Source: Stenotrophomonas bentonitica
GTDB lineage: Bacteria > Pseudomonadota > Gammaproteobacteria > Xanthomonadales > Xanthomonadaceae
DNA length: 64,000 nucleotides
Assembly (NCBI RefSeq): GCF_013185915.1
Contig: NZ_JAAZUH010000001.1
Span: 62,001-126,000, forward strand
Reading direction: 5' to 3'
Shown one piece after another: positions 1 to 8,415 of the stretch. The notes below the pieces were generated by a model. That model was not told where the DNA came from, did not search any database, and saw only the letters and a list, made by a program, of their open reading frames with translations. Position numbers and translations under genes: made by a program. The stretch's first letter is position 1. Each line of letters begins with the position of its first letter.

Positions 1-2
1 CC

Positions 3-2348
3 CGGTTCGATGTGGATGCCGCCACCCTGGCGCGTGCGCATGCCGAACTGGTGTTTGAAGGGTTGGACACGTTCGCCGAGGTCAGCCTCAACGGTCGACC
101 GCTATTGCGCGCCGACAACAGCCACCGTACCTGGCGGGCGCCTGTTACGGGCCAGCTGCGTCCCCGCGGCAACGAACTGCGCGTGGTTTTCCGCTCGCCG
201 ATCACCACGCTGCTGCCGGGCGTGCAGGCGATGCCGCACAAGATCGCAGGCAACTACCCCTCGCCGTACGGCGATGAACCGCGCGATGCGATGGTCGGCA
301 ATTTCGTGCGCAAACCCGGTTACCACTTCGGCTGGGACTGGGGCCCGCGCTATGTCACCGCCGGCATCTGGCGGCCGGTGCGGCTTGAGAGCTGGAACGT
401 GCAGCGGATCACCGATGTGGCGGTGCAGACCACCGCACTGGACGCACAGCGCGCTGCGCTGCAGGTCCAGGTGGAGGTGGAGGCTGCTGCGGCGCGGCGG
501 GCGACGGTGCAGGTGGAGATGCTGGATCCGGAAGGCCGCGTCGCGGCTACGGTGACGCAGCCGGCGGCGCTGCGTGCCGGCGTACAGGTGGTGTCGGTAC
601 CGGTCGCGCTGGCCAAACCCCGCCGCTGGTGGCCGGTCGGGCAGGGCGAGCAGGCGCGTTACACCGTTCGCGCCCGCGTGGATGGTGGTACGCCCGATGC
701 GGTGGAGCGCAGCATCCGCACCGGCCTGCGCACGGTCGAACTGCGCCGCGAGGATGACGCCAAGGGCGGCCAGGGCTTCACCTTCGTCATCAACGGCGTG
801 CCGATCTTCGCCAAGGGCGCCAACGTGATTCCGTTCGACATGTTCCCGGCCCGGGTCGATCCGGCACGGGTCCGGCGCGAGCTGACCGCCGCACGCGACG
901 CCAACATGAACATGCTGCGCAACTGGGGCGGCGGCTACTACGAAGACGATGCGTTCTTCGACATCGCCGACGAACTGGGGCTGCTGGTCTGGCAGGACTT
1001 CATGTTCGGCGGCGGCATGCAGCCGGGCTACGATCCGGCGTTCCGTGCCAATGTGGTGGCCGAGGCGCGCGACAACGTGCGCCGCCTGCGTCGCCATCCG
1101 AGCGTGGTGCTGTGGTGTGGCAACAATGAAGAAGAAACCGCGTGGAAGGACTGGGGCCACGGCAAGGACCTGAAGGCGGCCGACCCGGTGTTCGCAGCAA
1201 AGGTGTGGCAGGGCTACGTGGACCTGTTCGGCCACGATCTGCGCCAGGTGGTGGGCGAGGAAGGGCTGGGCGTGCCGTACTGGTCGAGCTCGCCGAGCAA
1301 CGACCTGGATGCCGTGGCCAACGATTCGACCCGGGGCGACAAGCACTACTGGCAGGTGTGGGGCAATCCGGCGCTGCCGGTGCAGGCCTACCTGCGCGAG
1401 ACCCCGCGTTTCATGTCCGAGTACGGACTGCAGGCGTGGCCGGTGCTGCGGACGCTGGACGGCATCATTCCGGAAAGCGAACGACAGGTAGACAGCACCG
1501 CCGTGCGTGCGCACCAGAAGTTCATGGCAGGCGAGGGCAACCAGCGCCTGCTGCAGTACATCGAACGCGAGTTCGGCACGCCGCGCGACTTCGCCGACTT
1601 CGTCTACCTGAGCCAGGTGATGCAGGCCGAGGGCATCGAACTGGCGGCGCTGCATCACCGTGCCTCGCGTCCGTACACGATGGGCTCGCTGTACTGGCAG
1701 CTCAACGATGTGTGGCCGGGCGCGTCCTGGTCGAGCATCGACCATGCGGGGCGCTGGAAGGCGCTGCATTTCCATGCGAAGCGGTTCTTTGCCGACCATG
1801 CCGTTGCGGCGCTGCGCGACGAAGGCGTGACCCGTGTAAGCCTGCTCAACGACCTGCAGCAGCCGTTGCAGGCGCAGTGGCGGCTGCGGGTAATGGATGT
1901 GGAGGGGCGGCAGATTTCGAAACAGCAGCACGCGGTGGTGGTACCGGCGCTGTCGGCGTTGGAAGTAGGCCGTTTTGCCGATGCGCAGTTGCTGGGCGAC
2001 GCCGATCCGGCGCGGACGGTGGCGGTGGTGGAGCTGCTGCAGGGTGCGCAGGTGCTGTCGCGGCAGGTAGTCTATTTCGCGGCGGCGAAAGACATGCAGT
2101 TGCCCAAGGCCAAGATCGAGACGCGGTGGCTGCAGGACGGTGATGACACCGTGCTGGAGCTGCGCTCGGCGCAGTTGGCTCGCGGCGTGTGGGTGGCGTT
2201 GGAGGGGTTCGACGCGACCCTCGACGACAATGCGTTCGACCTGGTGCCGGGTGAGGCGGTACGCGTGCGGGTCAGCGCAGGTGTAGATATGCAGGCGTTG
2301 AAGGACGCGTTGCGGGTTCGATCCGTGGTGGACGCGGTCGGACGGTAA
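3..2348 (+). CDS. Beta-mannosidase, glycoside hydrolase family 2 (5' end cut by window)
   Basis: Hydrolyses terminal beta-D-mannose from oligosaccharides. The frame is open to the left edge, so the start lies outside; 781 residues are visible. The GH2 layout can be read: an N-terminal sugar-binding jelly-roll (FEGLDTFAEVSLNG), an immunoglobulin-like domain, then the TIM barrel. The acid/base region is VLWCGNNEEE and the nucleophile region is FMSEYGLQ, both with the expected glutamates. NWGGGYYEDD and LYWQLNDVWPG are further beta-mannosidase signatures. It ends in a beta-sandwich tail. It converges on mtnC across a GTAG-type repeat pair. A signal peptide, usual for the periplasmic family members, would be outside the window. 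Confidence 0.9.
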   Translation, partial: RFDVDAATLARAHAELVFEGLDTFAEVSLNGRPLLRADNSHRTWRAPVTGQLRPRGNELRVVFRSPITTLLPGVQAMPHKIAGNYPSPYGDEPRDAMVGNFVRKPGYHFGWDWGPRYVTAGIWRPVRLESWNVQRITDVAVQTTALDAQRAALQVQVEVEAAAARRATVQVEMLDPEGRVAATVTQPAALRAGVQVVSVPVALAKPRRWWPVGQGEQARYTVRARVDGGTPDAVERSIRTGLRTVELRREDDAKGGQGFTFVINGVPIFAKGANVIPFDMFPARVDPARVRRELTAARDANMNMLRNWGGGYYEDDAFFDIADELGLLVWQDFMFGGGMQPGYDPAFRANVVAEARDNVRRLRRHPSVVLWCGNNEEETAWKDWGHGKDLKAADPVFAAKVWQGYVDLFGHDLRQVVGEEGLGVPYWSSSPSNDLDAVANDSTRGDKHYWQVWGNPALPVQAYLRETPRFMSEYGLQAWPVLRTLDGIIPESERQVDSTAVRAHQKFMAGEGNQRLLQYIEREFGTPRDFADFVYLSQVMQAEGIELAALHHRASRPYTMGSLYWQLNDVWPGASWSSIDHAGRWKALHFHAKRFFADHAVAALRDEGVTRVSLLNDLQQPLQAQWRLRVMDVEGRQISKQQHAVVVPALSALEVGRFADAQLLGDADPARTVAVVELLQGAQVLSRQVVYFAAAKDMQLPKAKIETRWLQDGDDTVLELRSAQLARGVWVALEGFDATLDDNAFDLVPGEAVRVRVSAGVDMQALKDALRVRSVVDAVGR

Positions 2349-2370
2349 TCGCCTGCGCCGGGTACTGCGA

Positions 2371-2444
2371 GGACACGCATGGCGTGTCTCTACGCGGTCT
2401 TACATCGAGCGTTGATGCGTAGCGACACGCCATGCGTGTCCTCG
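2371..2444. repeat. SMAG/REP-like inverted pair of GTAG palindromes
   Basis: Two copies of a palindrome (core gacacgccatgcgtgtc) in opposite orientation, each headed by GTAG, lie between the convergent beta-mannosidase and mtnC genes. The layout fits the REP-like SMAG elements described in Stenotrophomonas maltophilia. It may serve as a two-way terminator or RNA-stabilising hairpin. Confidence 0.8.
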
Positions 2445-2454
2445 CGGTGTCAGG

Positions 2455-3153
2455 TCACACCGTGATCTGCTGGAAATTCTCGACCCGGTCATGCCCATGG
2501 GTCGCGTCCCCGGTGCGCGGCATCGGGTAATCGTCCAGGCGGTCCAGCAGACGCGTCTGCAAGCCGGCTTCGCGCGCGGCGTCCAGCTCTTCGACCACGT
2601 CGGAGAGGAACACGATCTGGGCGGCGGGCACGCCAATCGCCTTGACGATGTTGCGGTAGCTCTCTGCGTCGCGCTTGCCGCCGATCTCGGTGTCGAACCA
2701 GCCGGACACCAGGTGGGTCAGGTCGCCGGCTTCGCTGAAGCCGAAGAACTGCTTCTGGGCGGGCACGGAGCCAGAGGAGTACACGTACAGCGGCTTGCCT
2801 TCGGCGTGCCAGCCTTCGAGCACGGCGGCGACCTCGGGGTAGAAATGAGCCTTGTAGTCGCCGTTGCGGTAGCCGGCTTCCCAGATCATGCCCTGCAGCG
2901 CCTTCAGCGCGGTGTGCTTGCGGTCCTGGTCGATCCAGCCCTGCAGGGTTTCCACGATCAGGGCGTCCTGGCAGGCTCCGCCGATCTCCACGGCCACCGC
3001 ATCCAGCCAGCGACGCACCTCCGGCTCCTGGCCGTGTGCGGCGACGTAGGCCGGCAGGGCCTTGCGCGCATACGGGAACAGCACGTTCTTGACGAACGAA
3101 ATGCTGCTGGTGGTGCCTTCGATGTCGGTGAGGATGACGGTGGGGTGGGACAT
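2455..3153 (-). CDS. mtnC: Enolase-phosphatase E1, methionine salvage
   Basis: HAD-superfamily enzyme that enolises and dephosphorylates 2,3-diketo-5-methylthiopentyl-1-phosphate to the acireductone. The 232-residue length is normal. The HAD motif I is the MtnC version ILTDIEGTT; motif II is [12 protein letters not shown] and the late acidic motif is [13 protein letters not shown]. It is the last gene of the leftward mtnB-mtnD-mtnC operon, starting 3 bases after the mtnD stop, so translation is probably coupled. Cytoplasmic. Confidence 0.95.
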   Translation of the reverse strand: MSHPTVILTDIEGTTSSISFVKNVLFPYARKALPAYVAAHGQEPEVRRWLDAVAVEIGGACQDALIVETLQGWIDQDRKHTALKALQGMIWEAGYRNGDYKAHFYPEVAAVLEGWHAEGKPLYVYSSGSVPAQKQFFGFSEAGDLTHLVSGWFDTEIGGKRDAESYRNIVKAIGVPAAQIVFLSDVVEELDAAREAGLQTRLLDRLDDYPMPRTGDATHGHDRVENFQQITV

Positions 3154-3156
3154 GGA

Positions 3157-3714
3157 TCAGGACGCCTTGGTCGGAACGTAACGGGGGAACTTCTGTGCGA
3201 TGTCGGTGCCGGTGAAGTGGCCGACCCAGCCGTCCGGTTCGGTGAAGAAGCGGATCGCGACGAAGCTGGGTTCGTCGCCCATGTCGAACCAGTGGGTGGT
3301 GCCATCGGGCACGGCGATCAGGTCGTCCTTCACGCACTCGATTTCGTAGACCTTGTCGTCGACGTGCAGGGTGAACAGGCCGGAGCCGGCGACGAAGAAG
3401 CGGACTTCGTCTTCCTTGTGGAAGTGTTCGTCGAGGAACTTCTTGCGGAGTTCGGCGCGATTGGGGTTGTCGGGGGCGATCGAGGCGACGTCGACGCTCT
3501 TGAAGCCGTGTTCGGCGACGAGGCGGTCGATGTCGCTGCGGTAGGCGGCGAACACGTCGTCCTGGCTGGCGCCGGGGGCGACTTCATGGGCGGCCTGCCA
3601 GCGCTCGAAGGTGACGCCGATCTTCTTCAGTTCGGCAGCGATGAGCGCGCCGTCCTGGGTGTCCAGCAGCGGGGCGTCTGGGGCGTGGTCGTCGTAAATG
3701 CGCAGTCGGCTCAT
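3157..3714 (-). CDS. mtnD: Acireductone dioxygenase
   Basis: Cupin-fold metalloenzyme that oxidises the acireductone from MtnC to the keto acid precursor of methionine plus formate (Fe form). The start [10 protein letters not shown] gives 185 residues, the usual size; the open frame runs further upstream but that part is not protein-like and crosses a repeat hairpin. The metal-binding HxH...E...H set is visible as [13 protein letters not shown] and the later DGTTHWFD. Second gene of the mtnBDC operon. Confidence 0.95.
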   Translation of the reverse strand: MSRLRIYDDHAPDAPLLDTQDGALIAAELKKIGVTFERWQAAHEVAPGASQDDVFAAYRSDIDRLVAEHGFKSVDVASIAPDNPNRAELRKKFLDEHFHKEDEVRFFVAGSGLFTLHVDDKVYEIECVKDDLIAVPDGTTHWFDMGDEPSFVAIRFFTEPDGWVGHFTGTDIAQKFPRYVPTKAS

Positions 3715-3749
3715 GGCGGCAGCTTGAACTGGAGGGGGAAACAGAGTGT

Positions 3750-3772
3750 GTAGTGCCGGGCTCTGCCCGGCA
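3750..3772. repeat. Single GTAG-headed palindrome
   Basis: GTAG followed by a 7-bp stem (tgccggg/cccggca) in the 76-base gap between mtnB and mtnD, inside the operon. It could stabilise mRNA segments or modulate read-through. Confidence 0.65.
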
Positions 3773-3790
3773 ACCGCATGGCTGGAACGC

Positions 3791-4429
3791 TCAGGGCCCG
3801 CGCAGCTTGCGCAGCTCGAGCTCGCAGTGCAGGAGGAACTCGAAGGCTTCCAGGTGGCGACGGGCTTCGGCCATGTCGCGGCCCCAGGCGTACAGGCCAT
3901 GGCCGTCGATCAGGTAGCCCCACATGCAGCCTTCGTCGAGCCTGGCTTCGACCTTGGCGGCCAGCTCGTCCATGTCCTGGGTGTTGGGGAACACCGGGAT
4001 GTCGACGGCGGTTTCATGGGTGGTGTTGCCGTGGAAGGCCTTGAGCAGTTCGTAGCCTTCGATCCGGATGTGGCCGTTGGCGGCGTACAGGCGGGAGGCG
4101 ACGGTCTGGACCGGGGAGTGGGTGTGCAGGACGCAGCCGATTTCGGGGAAGCGGCGGTACAGCTGGGTGTGCAGCAGGGTTTCGGCGGAGGGACGCAGCG
4201 GGCGGCCGACGGCCTTGCCGTCGAAGTCGACGACCATGATGTCGTCTTCGATCAGGCGGCCCTTGTCCTTGCCGGACACGGTGATGGCGGCGTGCTGGTC
4301 GTCCAGCCGCTGCGAGAAGTTGCTGCTGGTCGCGGGGGTCCACCCGGCCTGGGCCAGTTCGCGGATGTTGTCGATCAGCACCTGGGCCAGTTCGCTCAGC
4401 CGGGTCGTGTCGTAGGGGGTGTTGTTCAT
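3791..4429 (-). CDS. mtnB: Methylthioribulose-1-phosphate dehydratase
   Basis: Class II aldolase/adducin-family zinc enzyme that dehydrates methylthioribulose-1-phosphate in methionine salvage. 212 residues, full length. It has the family zinc motif [11 protein letters not shown] and a distal histidine in the [11 protein letters not shown] region, plus the substrate loop [11 protein letters not shown]. First gene of the leftward mtnBDC operon. No mtnA or mtnK is adjacent, so the first steps of the cycle must be encoded elsewhere. Confidence 0.94.
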   Translation of the reverse strand: MNNTPYDTTRLSELAQVLIDNIRELAQAGWTPATSSNFSQRLDDQHAAITVSGKDKGRLIEDDIMVVDFDGKAVGRPLRPSAETLLHTQLYRRFPEIGCVLHTHSPVQTVASRLYAANGHIRIEGYELLKAFHGNTTHETAVDIPVFPNTQDMDELAAKVEARLDEGCMWGYLIDGHGLYAWGRDMAEARRHLEAFEFLLHCELELRKLRGP

Positions 4430-4450
4430 GCTGGCATTTTAACTGCGAAA

Positions 4451-4480
4451 GCAGGTAAGAGCAGGTAAAGGCAGGTAAAA
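4451..4480. repeat. Three 10-bp tandem repeats in the mtnB leader
   Basis: Three consecutive units gcaggtaaga, gcaggtaaag and gcaggtaaaa lie 21 bases upstream of the mtnB ATG. On the transcribed strand each unit reads as a TTACCTGC block. They occupy the 5' leader or promoter-proximal region of the methionine salvage operon. Function unknown; see findings. Confidence 0.8.
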
Positions 4481-4500
4481 GCGGACTCTGCGGGCTGGGC

Positions 4501-4600
4501 CGGGCGGGGCACGGGTTGTGGGGGACGCCGTAAACCCATCCATGGGGGCTAAGTCGCGGCATCCATGCCGCTCATTCCCCCACAACCCGTACCCCGCCCG
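4501..4600. mobile_element. MITE-like element with 25-bp inverted ends
   Basis: Positions 4501-4525 and 4576-4600 are inverted repeats matching at 24 of 25 positions (the one difference, C against T, still allows a G-U pair in RNA). The 50-base centre holds a perfect 7-bp hairpin (gcggcat/atgccgc). No coding capacity. It fits a palindromic miniature element or a large terminator-like hairpin between mtnB and the permease gene. Confidence 0.6.
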
Positions 4601-4648
4601 TCCCTCGACAGAGTTGGGCGAGTGCCAGCATTTTTGGGTGGCAGGGGG

Positions 4649-4672
4649 GTAGAGCCGGCCTCTGGCCGGCTC
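4649..4672. repeat. Single GTAG-headed palindrome
   Basis: GTAG followed by an 8-bp stem (agccggcc/ggccggct) with a 3-base loop, 15 bases beyond the stop of the leftward permease gene. It is a probable SMAG/REP monomer and may end that transcript. Confidence 0.65.
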
Positions 4673-4687
4673 CAGGGCGGTTGCCCC

Positions 4688-6115
4688 TCAACGGTTGCGC
4701 AGGCGGCTGTGGCGGTAGCTGTAGCCGAAGTAGATGGCGAAGCCTACGACGGTCCAGACGCCCATCAGCATCCAGTTGTGCATGGTCATGGCCGAGAGCA
4801 GGGCCAGGCAGCTGAGGACGCCCAGGCTGCAGACCAGCCAGGCGGCCGGGATGCGGAAGGGGCGGGGCAGGTCCGGCTGGGTGCGGCGCAGGACCAGGAC
4901 GCCGGCGCAGACGGCGGCGAAGGCGATCAGGGTGCCCATCGAGGTCAGTTCGCCGAGGATGTCCAGCGGGAACAGGGCCGCAAGCAGGGCGATGCCGATG
5001 CCGGTGATGACGGTGTTGATGTGCGGGGTACGGTACTTCGGGTGGATCTTGGTAAACACGGGCGGCAGCAGGCCGTCGCGGCCCATGATCATGAAGATGC
5101 GCGGCTGGCCGATGATCATCACCAGCACCACCGAGCTCAGGCCGATCAGCGCGCCGATCTCGACCACCACCCGCAACCAGCCCAGCTGGGGATGCGCGGC
5201 CACGGCGGTGACCACCGGTTCGTCGGTGCCCAGCATCGTGTAGGGCACCAGGCCGGTCATGACAGCGGCCATGGCGATGTAGAGCACGGTGCAGATCACC
5301 AGCGACAGCAGCATGCCGATCGGCATGTCGCGCTGCGGGCGGTGCGACTCCTGTGCGGCGACCGAAACCGCCTCGAAGCCGATGTAGGCGAAGAACACCA
5401 TGGCTGCGCCGCGCAGCACGCCTTCCATGCCGTACTTGCCCGGGCCCTGGTTTTCCGGAATGAACGGGCTCCAGTTGGCCGGGTCGACGTACTTCCAGCC
5501 GACCACGATGACCAGCACGATCAGGCCGGTCTTCAGGATGACCATGGCCATGTTCATCGCCGAGGACTTGCTGATGCCGACGTAGCACAGCCAGGTCAGC
5601 AGCAGGACCAGGATGGCGGCCGGAATGTTGGCGATCGCGCCGGTCGGGCGCAGCTGGGCGTCCAGCGGGGCACTGACCAGCGCGGTTGGCAGATGGATGT
5701 CGAAATGACTGAGCAGGCTGAGGAAGTAGCCGGTCCAGCTGACCGCCACCGCCGAGGCCGAGACGCCATATTCCAGCACCAGCATCCAGCCGATGAACCA
5801 GGCGGCCAGTTCGCCGAAGGTGGCGTAGGTGTAGGTGTAGGCGCTGCCGGAGACCGGCACCATCGAGGCGAACTCGGCGTAGGCCATGGCGCAGAACGCG
5901 CAGCAGATCGCGGCCAGCACGAACGACAGCATGATCGCCGGGCCGGCGTGGTTGGCGGCGGCCTGGCCGGTGATGACGAAGATGCCGCCGCCGATCACCG
6001 CGCCGATGCCCAGCGCGGTCAGGCCCCACGGACCCAGATGGCGCTTCAGGCTCAGGCCGTTGGCGTCTTCATGCGCCGCATGCGGGTGCTTGGTCGCCCA
6101 CAGTTGTTTGAACAT
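4688..6115 (-). CDS. APC-family amino acid permease
   Basis: Inner-membrane amino acid transporter of 475 residues. The N-terminal GLTALGIGAVIGGGIFVITGQAA is the APC-superfamily TM1 glycine-rich signature, and about twelve hydrophobic segments follow (such as FIGWMLVLEYG and VVLVMIIGQPRIFMIMGRDGLLP). The latter resembles cationic amino acid transporter/YfnA-type permeases. It lies directly downstream of a closely similar permease in the same orientation, which suggests tandem duplication. Substrate cannot be read from sequence. Confidence 0.88.
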   Translation of the reverse strand: MFKQLWATKHPHAAHEDANGLSLKRHLGPWGLTALGIGAVIGGGIFVITGQAAANHAGPAIMLSFVLAAICCAFCAMAYAEFASMVPVSGSAYTYTYATFGELAAWFIGWMLVLEYGVSASAVAVSWTGYFLSLLSHFDIHLPTALVSAPLDAQLRPTGAIANIPAAILVLLLTWLCYVGISKSSAMNMAMVILKTGLIVLVIVVGWKYVDPANWSPFIPENQGPGKYGMEGVLRGAAMVFFAYIGFEAVSVAAQESHRPQRDMPIGMLLSLVICTVLYIAMAAVMTGLVPYTMLGTDEPVVTAVAAHPQLGWLRVVVEIGALIGLSSVVLVMIIGQPRIFMIMGRDGLLPPVFTKIHPKYRTPHINTVITGIGIALLAALFPLDILGELTSMGTLIAFAAVCAGVLVLRRTQPDLPRPFRIPAAWLVCSLGVLSCLALLSAMTMHNWMLMGVWTVVGFAIYFGYSYRHSRLRNR

Positions 6116-6169
6116 CGATCAATTTCCGTCAAAGAACAGGGCCGGCGATGCGCCGGCCCGGGAATGGAA

Positions 6170-7645
6170 TCAGGAAGCCTTGTTGAGCTTGCTGTGGCGG
6201 ATGCCGTAGCCGAAGTAGATCAGCAGGCCCAGTACGGTCCAGCCCACGAACAGGTGCCAATGCACCACGAACGCCTGCCAGAACAGGAACAGGCAGGACA
6301 GGGCGCCCAGTGGGCAGATCAGCCACACCGCCGGCACGCGGAACGGGCGGGTCAGTTCCGGGCGGGTATAACGCAGCACCAGGACGCCGACGCAGACGGT
6401 GGCGAAGGCCAGCAGGGTGCCCATCGAGACCAGCTCGCCCAGCACGTTCAGCGGCATCAGGCCGGCCAGTGCTGCGGCCAGCACGCCTACGACAATCGTG
6501 GCCCAGTACGGGGTGCGGAAACGGGCGTGGACCTTGCCGAAGATCTTCGGGATCAGGCCGTCGCGCGAGATCGTGTAGGCGATGCGGGTCTGGCCCATCA
6601 TCATCACCAGCACCACCGATGACAGGCCGGCGATCGCACCGATTTCCACTGCGGTCTTCAGCCAGGACAGGCTGGCGTACGGCTCCAGGGCGGTCGCCAC
6701 CGGCTTGTCGGTGCCCAGCAGGTTGTACGGCATCATGCCGGTCAGCACCGCACACACGATGATGTAGACGATGGTGCACACCGCCAGCGAGCCGAGCAGG
6801 CCGATCGGCATGTTGCGCTGCGGATCTTTGGTTTCACCGGCGGCAGTGGAGACCGCGTCGAAGCCGATGTAGGCGAAGAACACGATGGTGGCCGCACGGA
6901 ACACGCCGCTCCAGCCGAACTCGCCGGACACGCCGGTGTTCTCCGGAATGAAAGGGGTCCAGTTGGCTACGTCGATATGCTGGGCGCCAAAGCCGATGAA
7001 CAGGCAGATCACGGTGACCTTGATCGCCACGATGATCGCGTTGACGAAGGCCGACTGGGTCACGCCCACGTACAGCAGGCCCGACACCGCCGCCACGATC
7101 AGCACCGCCGGCAGGTTGAACAGCTTGCCCGAGGAGATGAACTCGTGGCCGGTCCAGGCGATCGGCGCCGCGCTCAGCGCGTCCGGGAACGGCATGTGCA
7201 GGGTGGTGGTGATGAAGCTGATCAGGTACGCCGACCAGCCCACCGCGACCGAGGCCGAGGCGAACAGGTACTCCAGCACCAGGCACCAGCCGATGAACCA
7301 GGCCATGCCTTCGCCGAGGGTGGCGTAGGAATAGGAGTAGGCGCTGCCGGAGACCGGCATCATCGCCGCGAACTCGGCATAGCACAGGCCGGCCAGTGCG
7401 CAGGCGAAGCCGGCGATCACGAACGACAGCATCACCGCCGGGCCGGCATGGTTGGCCGCGGCCTGGCCGGTCAGCACGAAGATACCCGCGCCGATCACCG
7501 CGCCGATGCCCAGCATGATGAGGTGTTTCGCCGTGAGGGTCCTTTTCAGTGAGGCTTCGCCATCCAGGCTGCCTTCGATCGGCTCGCCGGCATCGACGTG
7601 CCCGGCCGGTTCGACCGGTTTGACCCTCAACAGAGACTTCAGCAT
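6170..7645 (-). CDS. APC-family amino acid permease, paralogue of the next gene
   Basis: Amino acid permease of 491 residues from the start MLKSLLRVKPVEP; the frame extends upstream but that part is not conserved-looking. It repeats the same landmarks as the 4688-6115 gene (LGIGAVIGAGIFVLTGQAAANHAGPA in TM1, FIGWCLVLEYLFASASVAVGWS, SSVVLVMMMGQTRIAYTISRDGLIP). The two proteins align along their whole length, so they arose by duplication. The gap between them is 54 bases and they probably share a transcript. Inner membrane, about twelve helices. Confidence 0.88.
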   Translation of the reverse strand: MLKSLLRVKPVEPAGHVDAGEPIEGSLDGEASLKRTLTAKHLIMLGIGAVIGAGIFVLTGQAAANHAGPAVMLSFVIAGFACALAGLCYAEFAAMMPVSGSAYSYSYATLGEGMAWFIGWCLVLEYLFASASVAVGWSAYLISFITTTLHMPFPDALSAAPIAWTGHEFISSGKLFNLPAVLIVAAVSGLLYVGVTQSAFVNAIIVAIKVTVICLFIGFGAQHIDVANWTPFIPENTGVSGEFGWSGVFRAATIVFFAYIGFDAVSTAAGETKDPQRNMPIGLLGSLAVCTIVYIIVCAVLTGMMPYNLLGTDKPVATALEPYASLSWLKTAVEIGAIAGLSSVVLVMMMGQTRIAYTISRDGLIPKIFGKVHARFRTPYWATIVVGVLAAALAGLMPLNVLGELVSMGTLLAFATVCVGVLVLRYTRPELTRPFRVPAVWLICPLGALSCLFLFWQAFVVHWHLFVGWTVLGLLIYFGYGIRHSKLNKAS

Positions 7646-7833
7646 GCAGTGCTTCCCAAAATTGGTGGTTACAACGGGGAGGTGCGATACATGGCCGCAC
7701 GCCCTTGCGTTTGTTCTCGGCCGCCCCAAAGAGTCGGCCCGCTGTACCTTAGCCAAAGCTGAAGGCTGCTTACAAGCGCAAATGCAGCATGCCGGGCGAT
7801 AATCTGCCAAATCCGTCTCCCAGCGCCGCTGCC

Positions 7834-8415
7834 ATGTCCCAAATCCCCGAATCCGTTGTAGGGCTTGACCCCGCGCTGCGCGCGCAATTGGCTGATTACG
7901 CCCGCCGCCATCCCGAACACGCCGGCCTGGCTGACGAATTCAGCACATTGCTCGATGACCCGGAGAACCCGTTCCTGCGCAGCCGCCTGGCCGGCCATTT
8001 CACCGGCAGCGCATGGCTGGTCAGCGCCGATGGCGACAGGGTGCTGCTCACCCATCACCGCAAGCTGGACCGCTGGCTGCAGCTGGGCGGGCACGCCGAC
8101 GGCGAGCGCGACCTGGCGAAGGTGGCGCTGACCGAAGCAGTGGAGGAATCCGGGCTCACCGGGCTGGTGCTGGAGGATGGCGAGCTGTTCGACATCGACA
8201 AGCACTGGATCCCGGAACGGAAGGACGTGCCGGGGCACTGGCATTACGACGCCCGCTACGTGGTGCGGGCGCTGGGCAGCGAAGCGTTCGTGGTCAGCGA
8301 GGAATCGCTGGCACTGGCGTGGCGGGACGTGGCCGATGTGGCCAACGCGGCAATTGAAACCCCGGACGGGGACGATTCGTTGCCGCGAATGGCCAAGCGG
8401 TGGTTGGCGCGCTGA
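7834..8415 (+). CDS. NUDIX hydrolase
   Basis: 193-residue NUDIX-fold protein starting at MSQIPESVVG. The box region reads LQLGGHADGERDL followed by EAVEESGL. The family consensus arginine of REUxEE is threonine here (TEAVEESG), so activity on a normal NUDIX substrate is likely but not certain. Divergent from the permease genes, with about 190 bases between. It ends where serA, read from the other strand, also ends (8415/8416). Confidence 0.85.
   Translation: MSQIPESVVGLDPALRAQLADYARRHPEHAGLADEFSTLLDDPENPFLRSRLAGHFTGSAWLVSADGDRVLLTHHRKLDRWLQLGGHADGERDLAKVALTEAVEESGLTGLVLEDGELFDIDKHWIPERKDVPGHWHYDARYVVRALGSEAFVVSEESLALAWRDVADVANAAIETPDGDDSLPRMAKRWLAR

Noticed and set aside
4430..4600. Possible SAM or SAH riboswitch upstream of mtnB
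   Set aside because: The structure present is a symmetric inverted repeat and a tandem repeat; no conserved riboswitch core could be recognised.
6116..6169. Possible gene or attenuator between the two permease genes
   Set aside because: Only 54 bases, no hairpin with T-run and no frame; treated as an intra-operon spacer.
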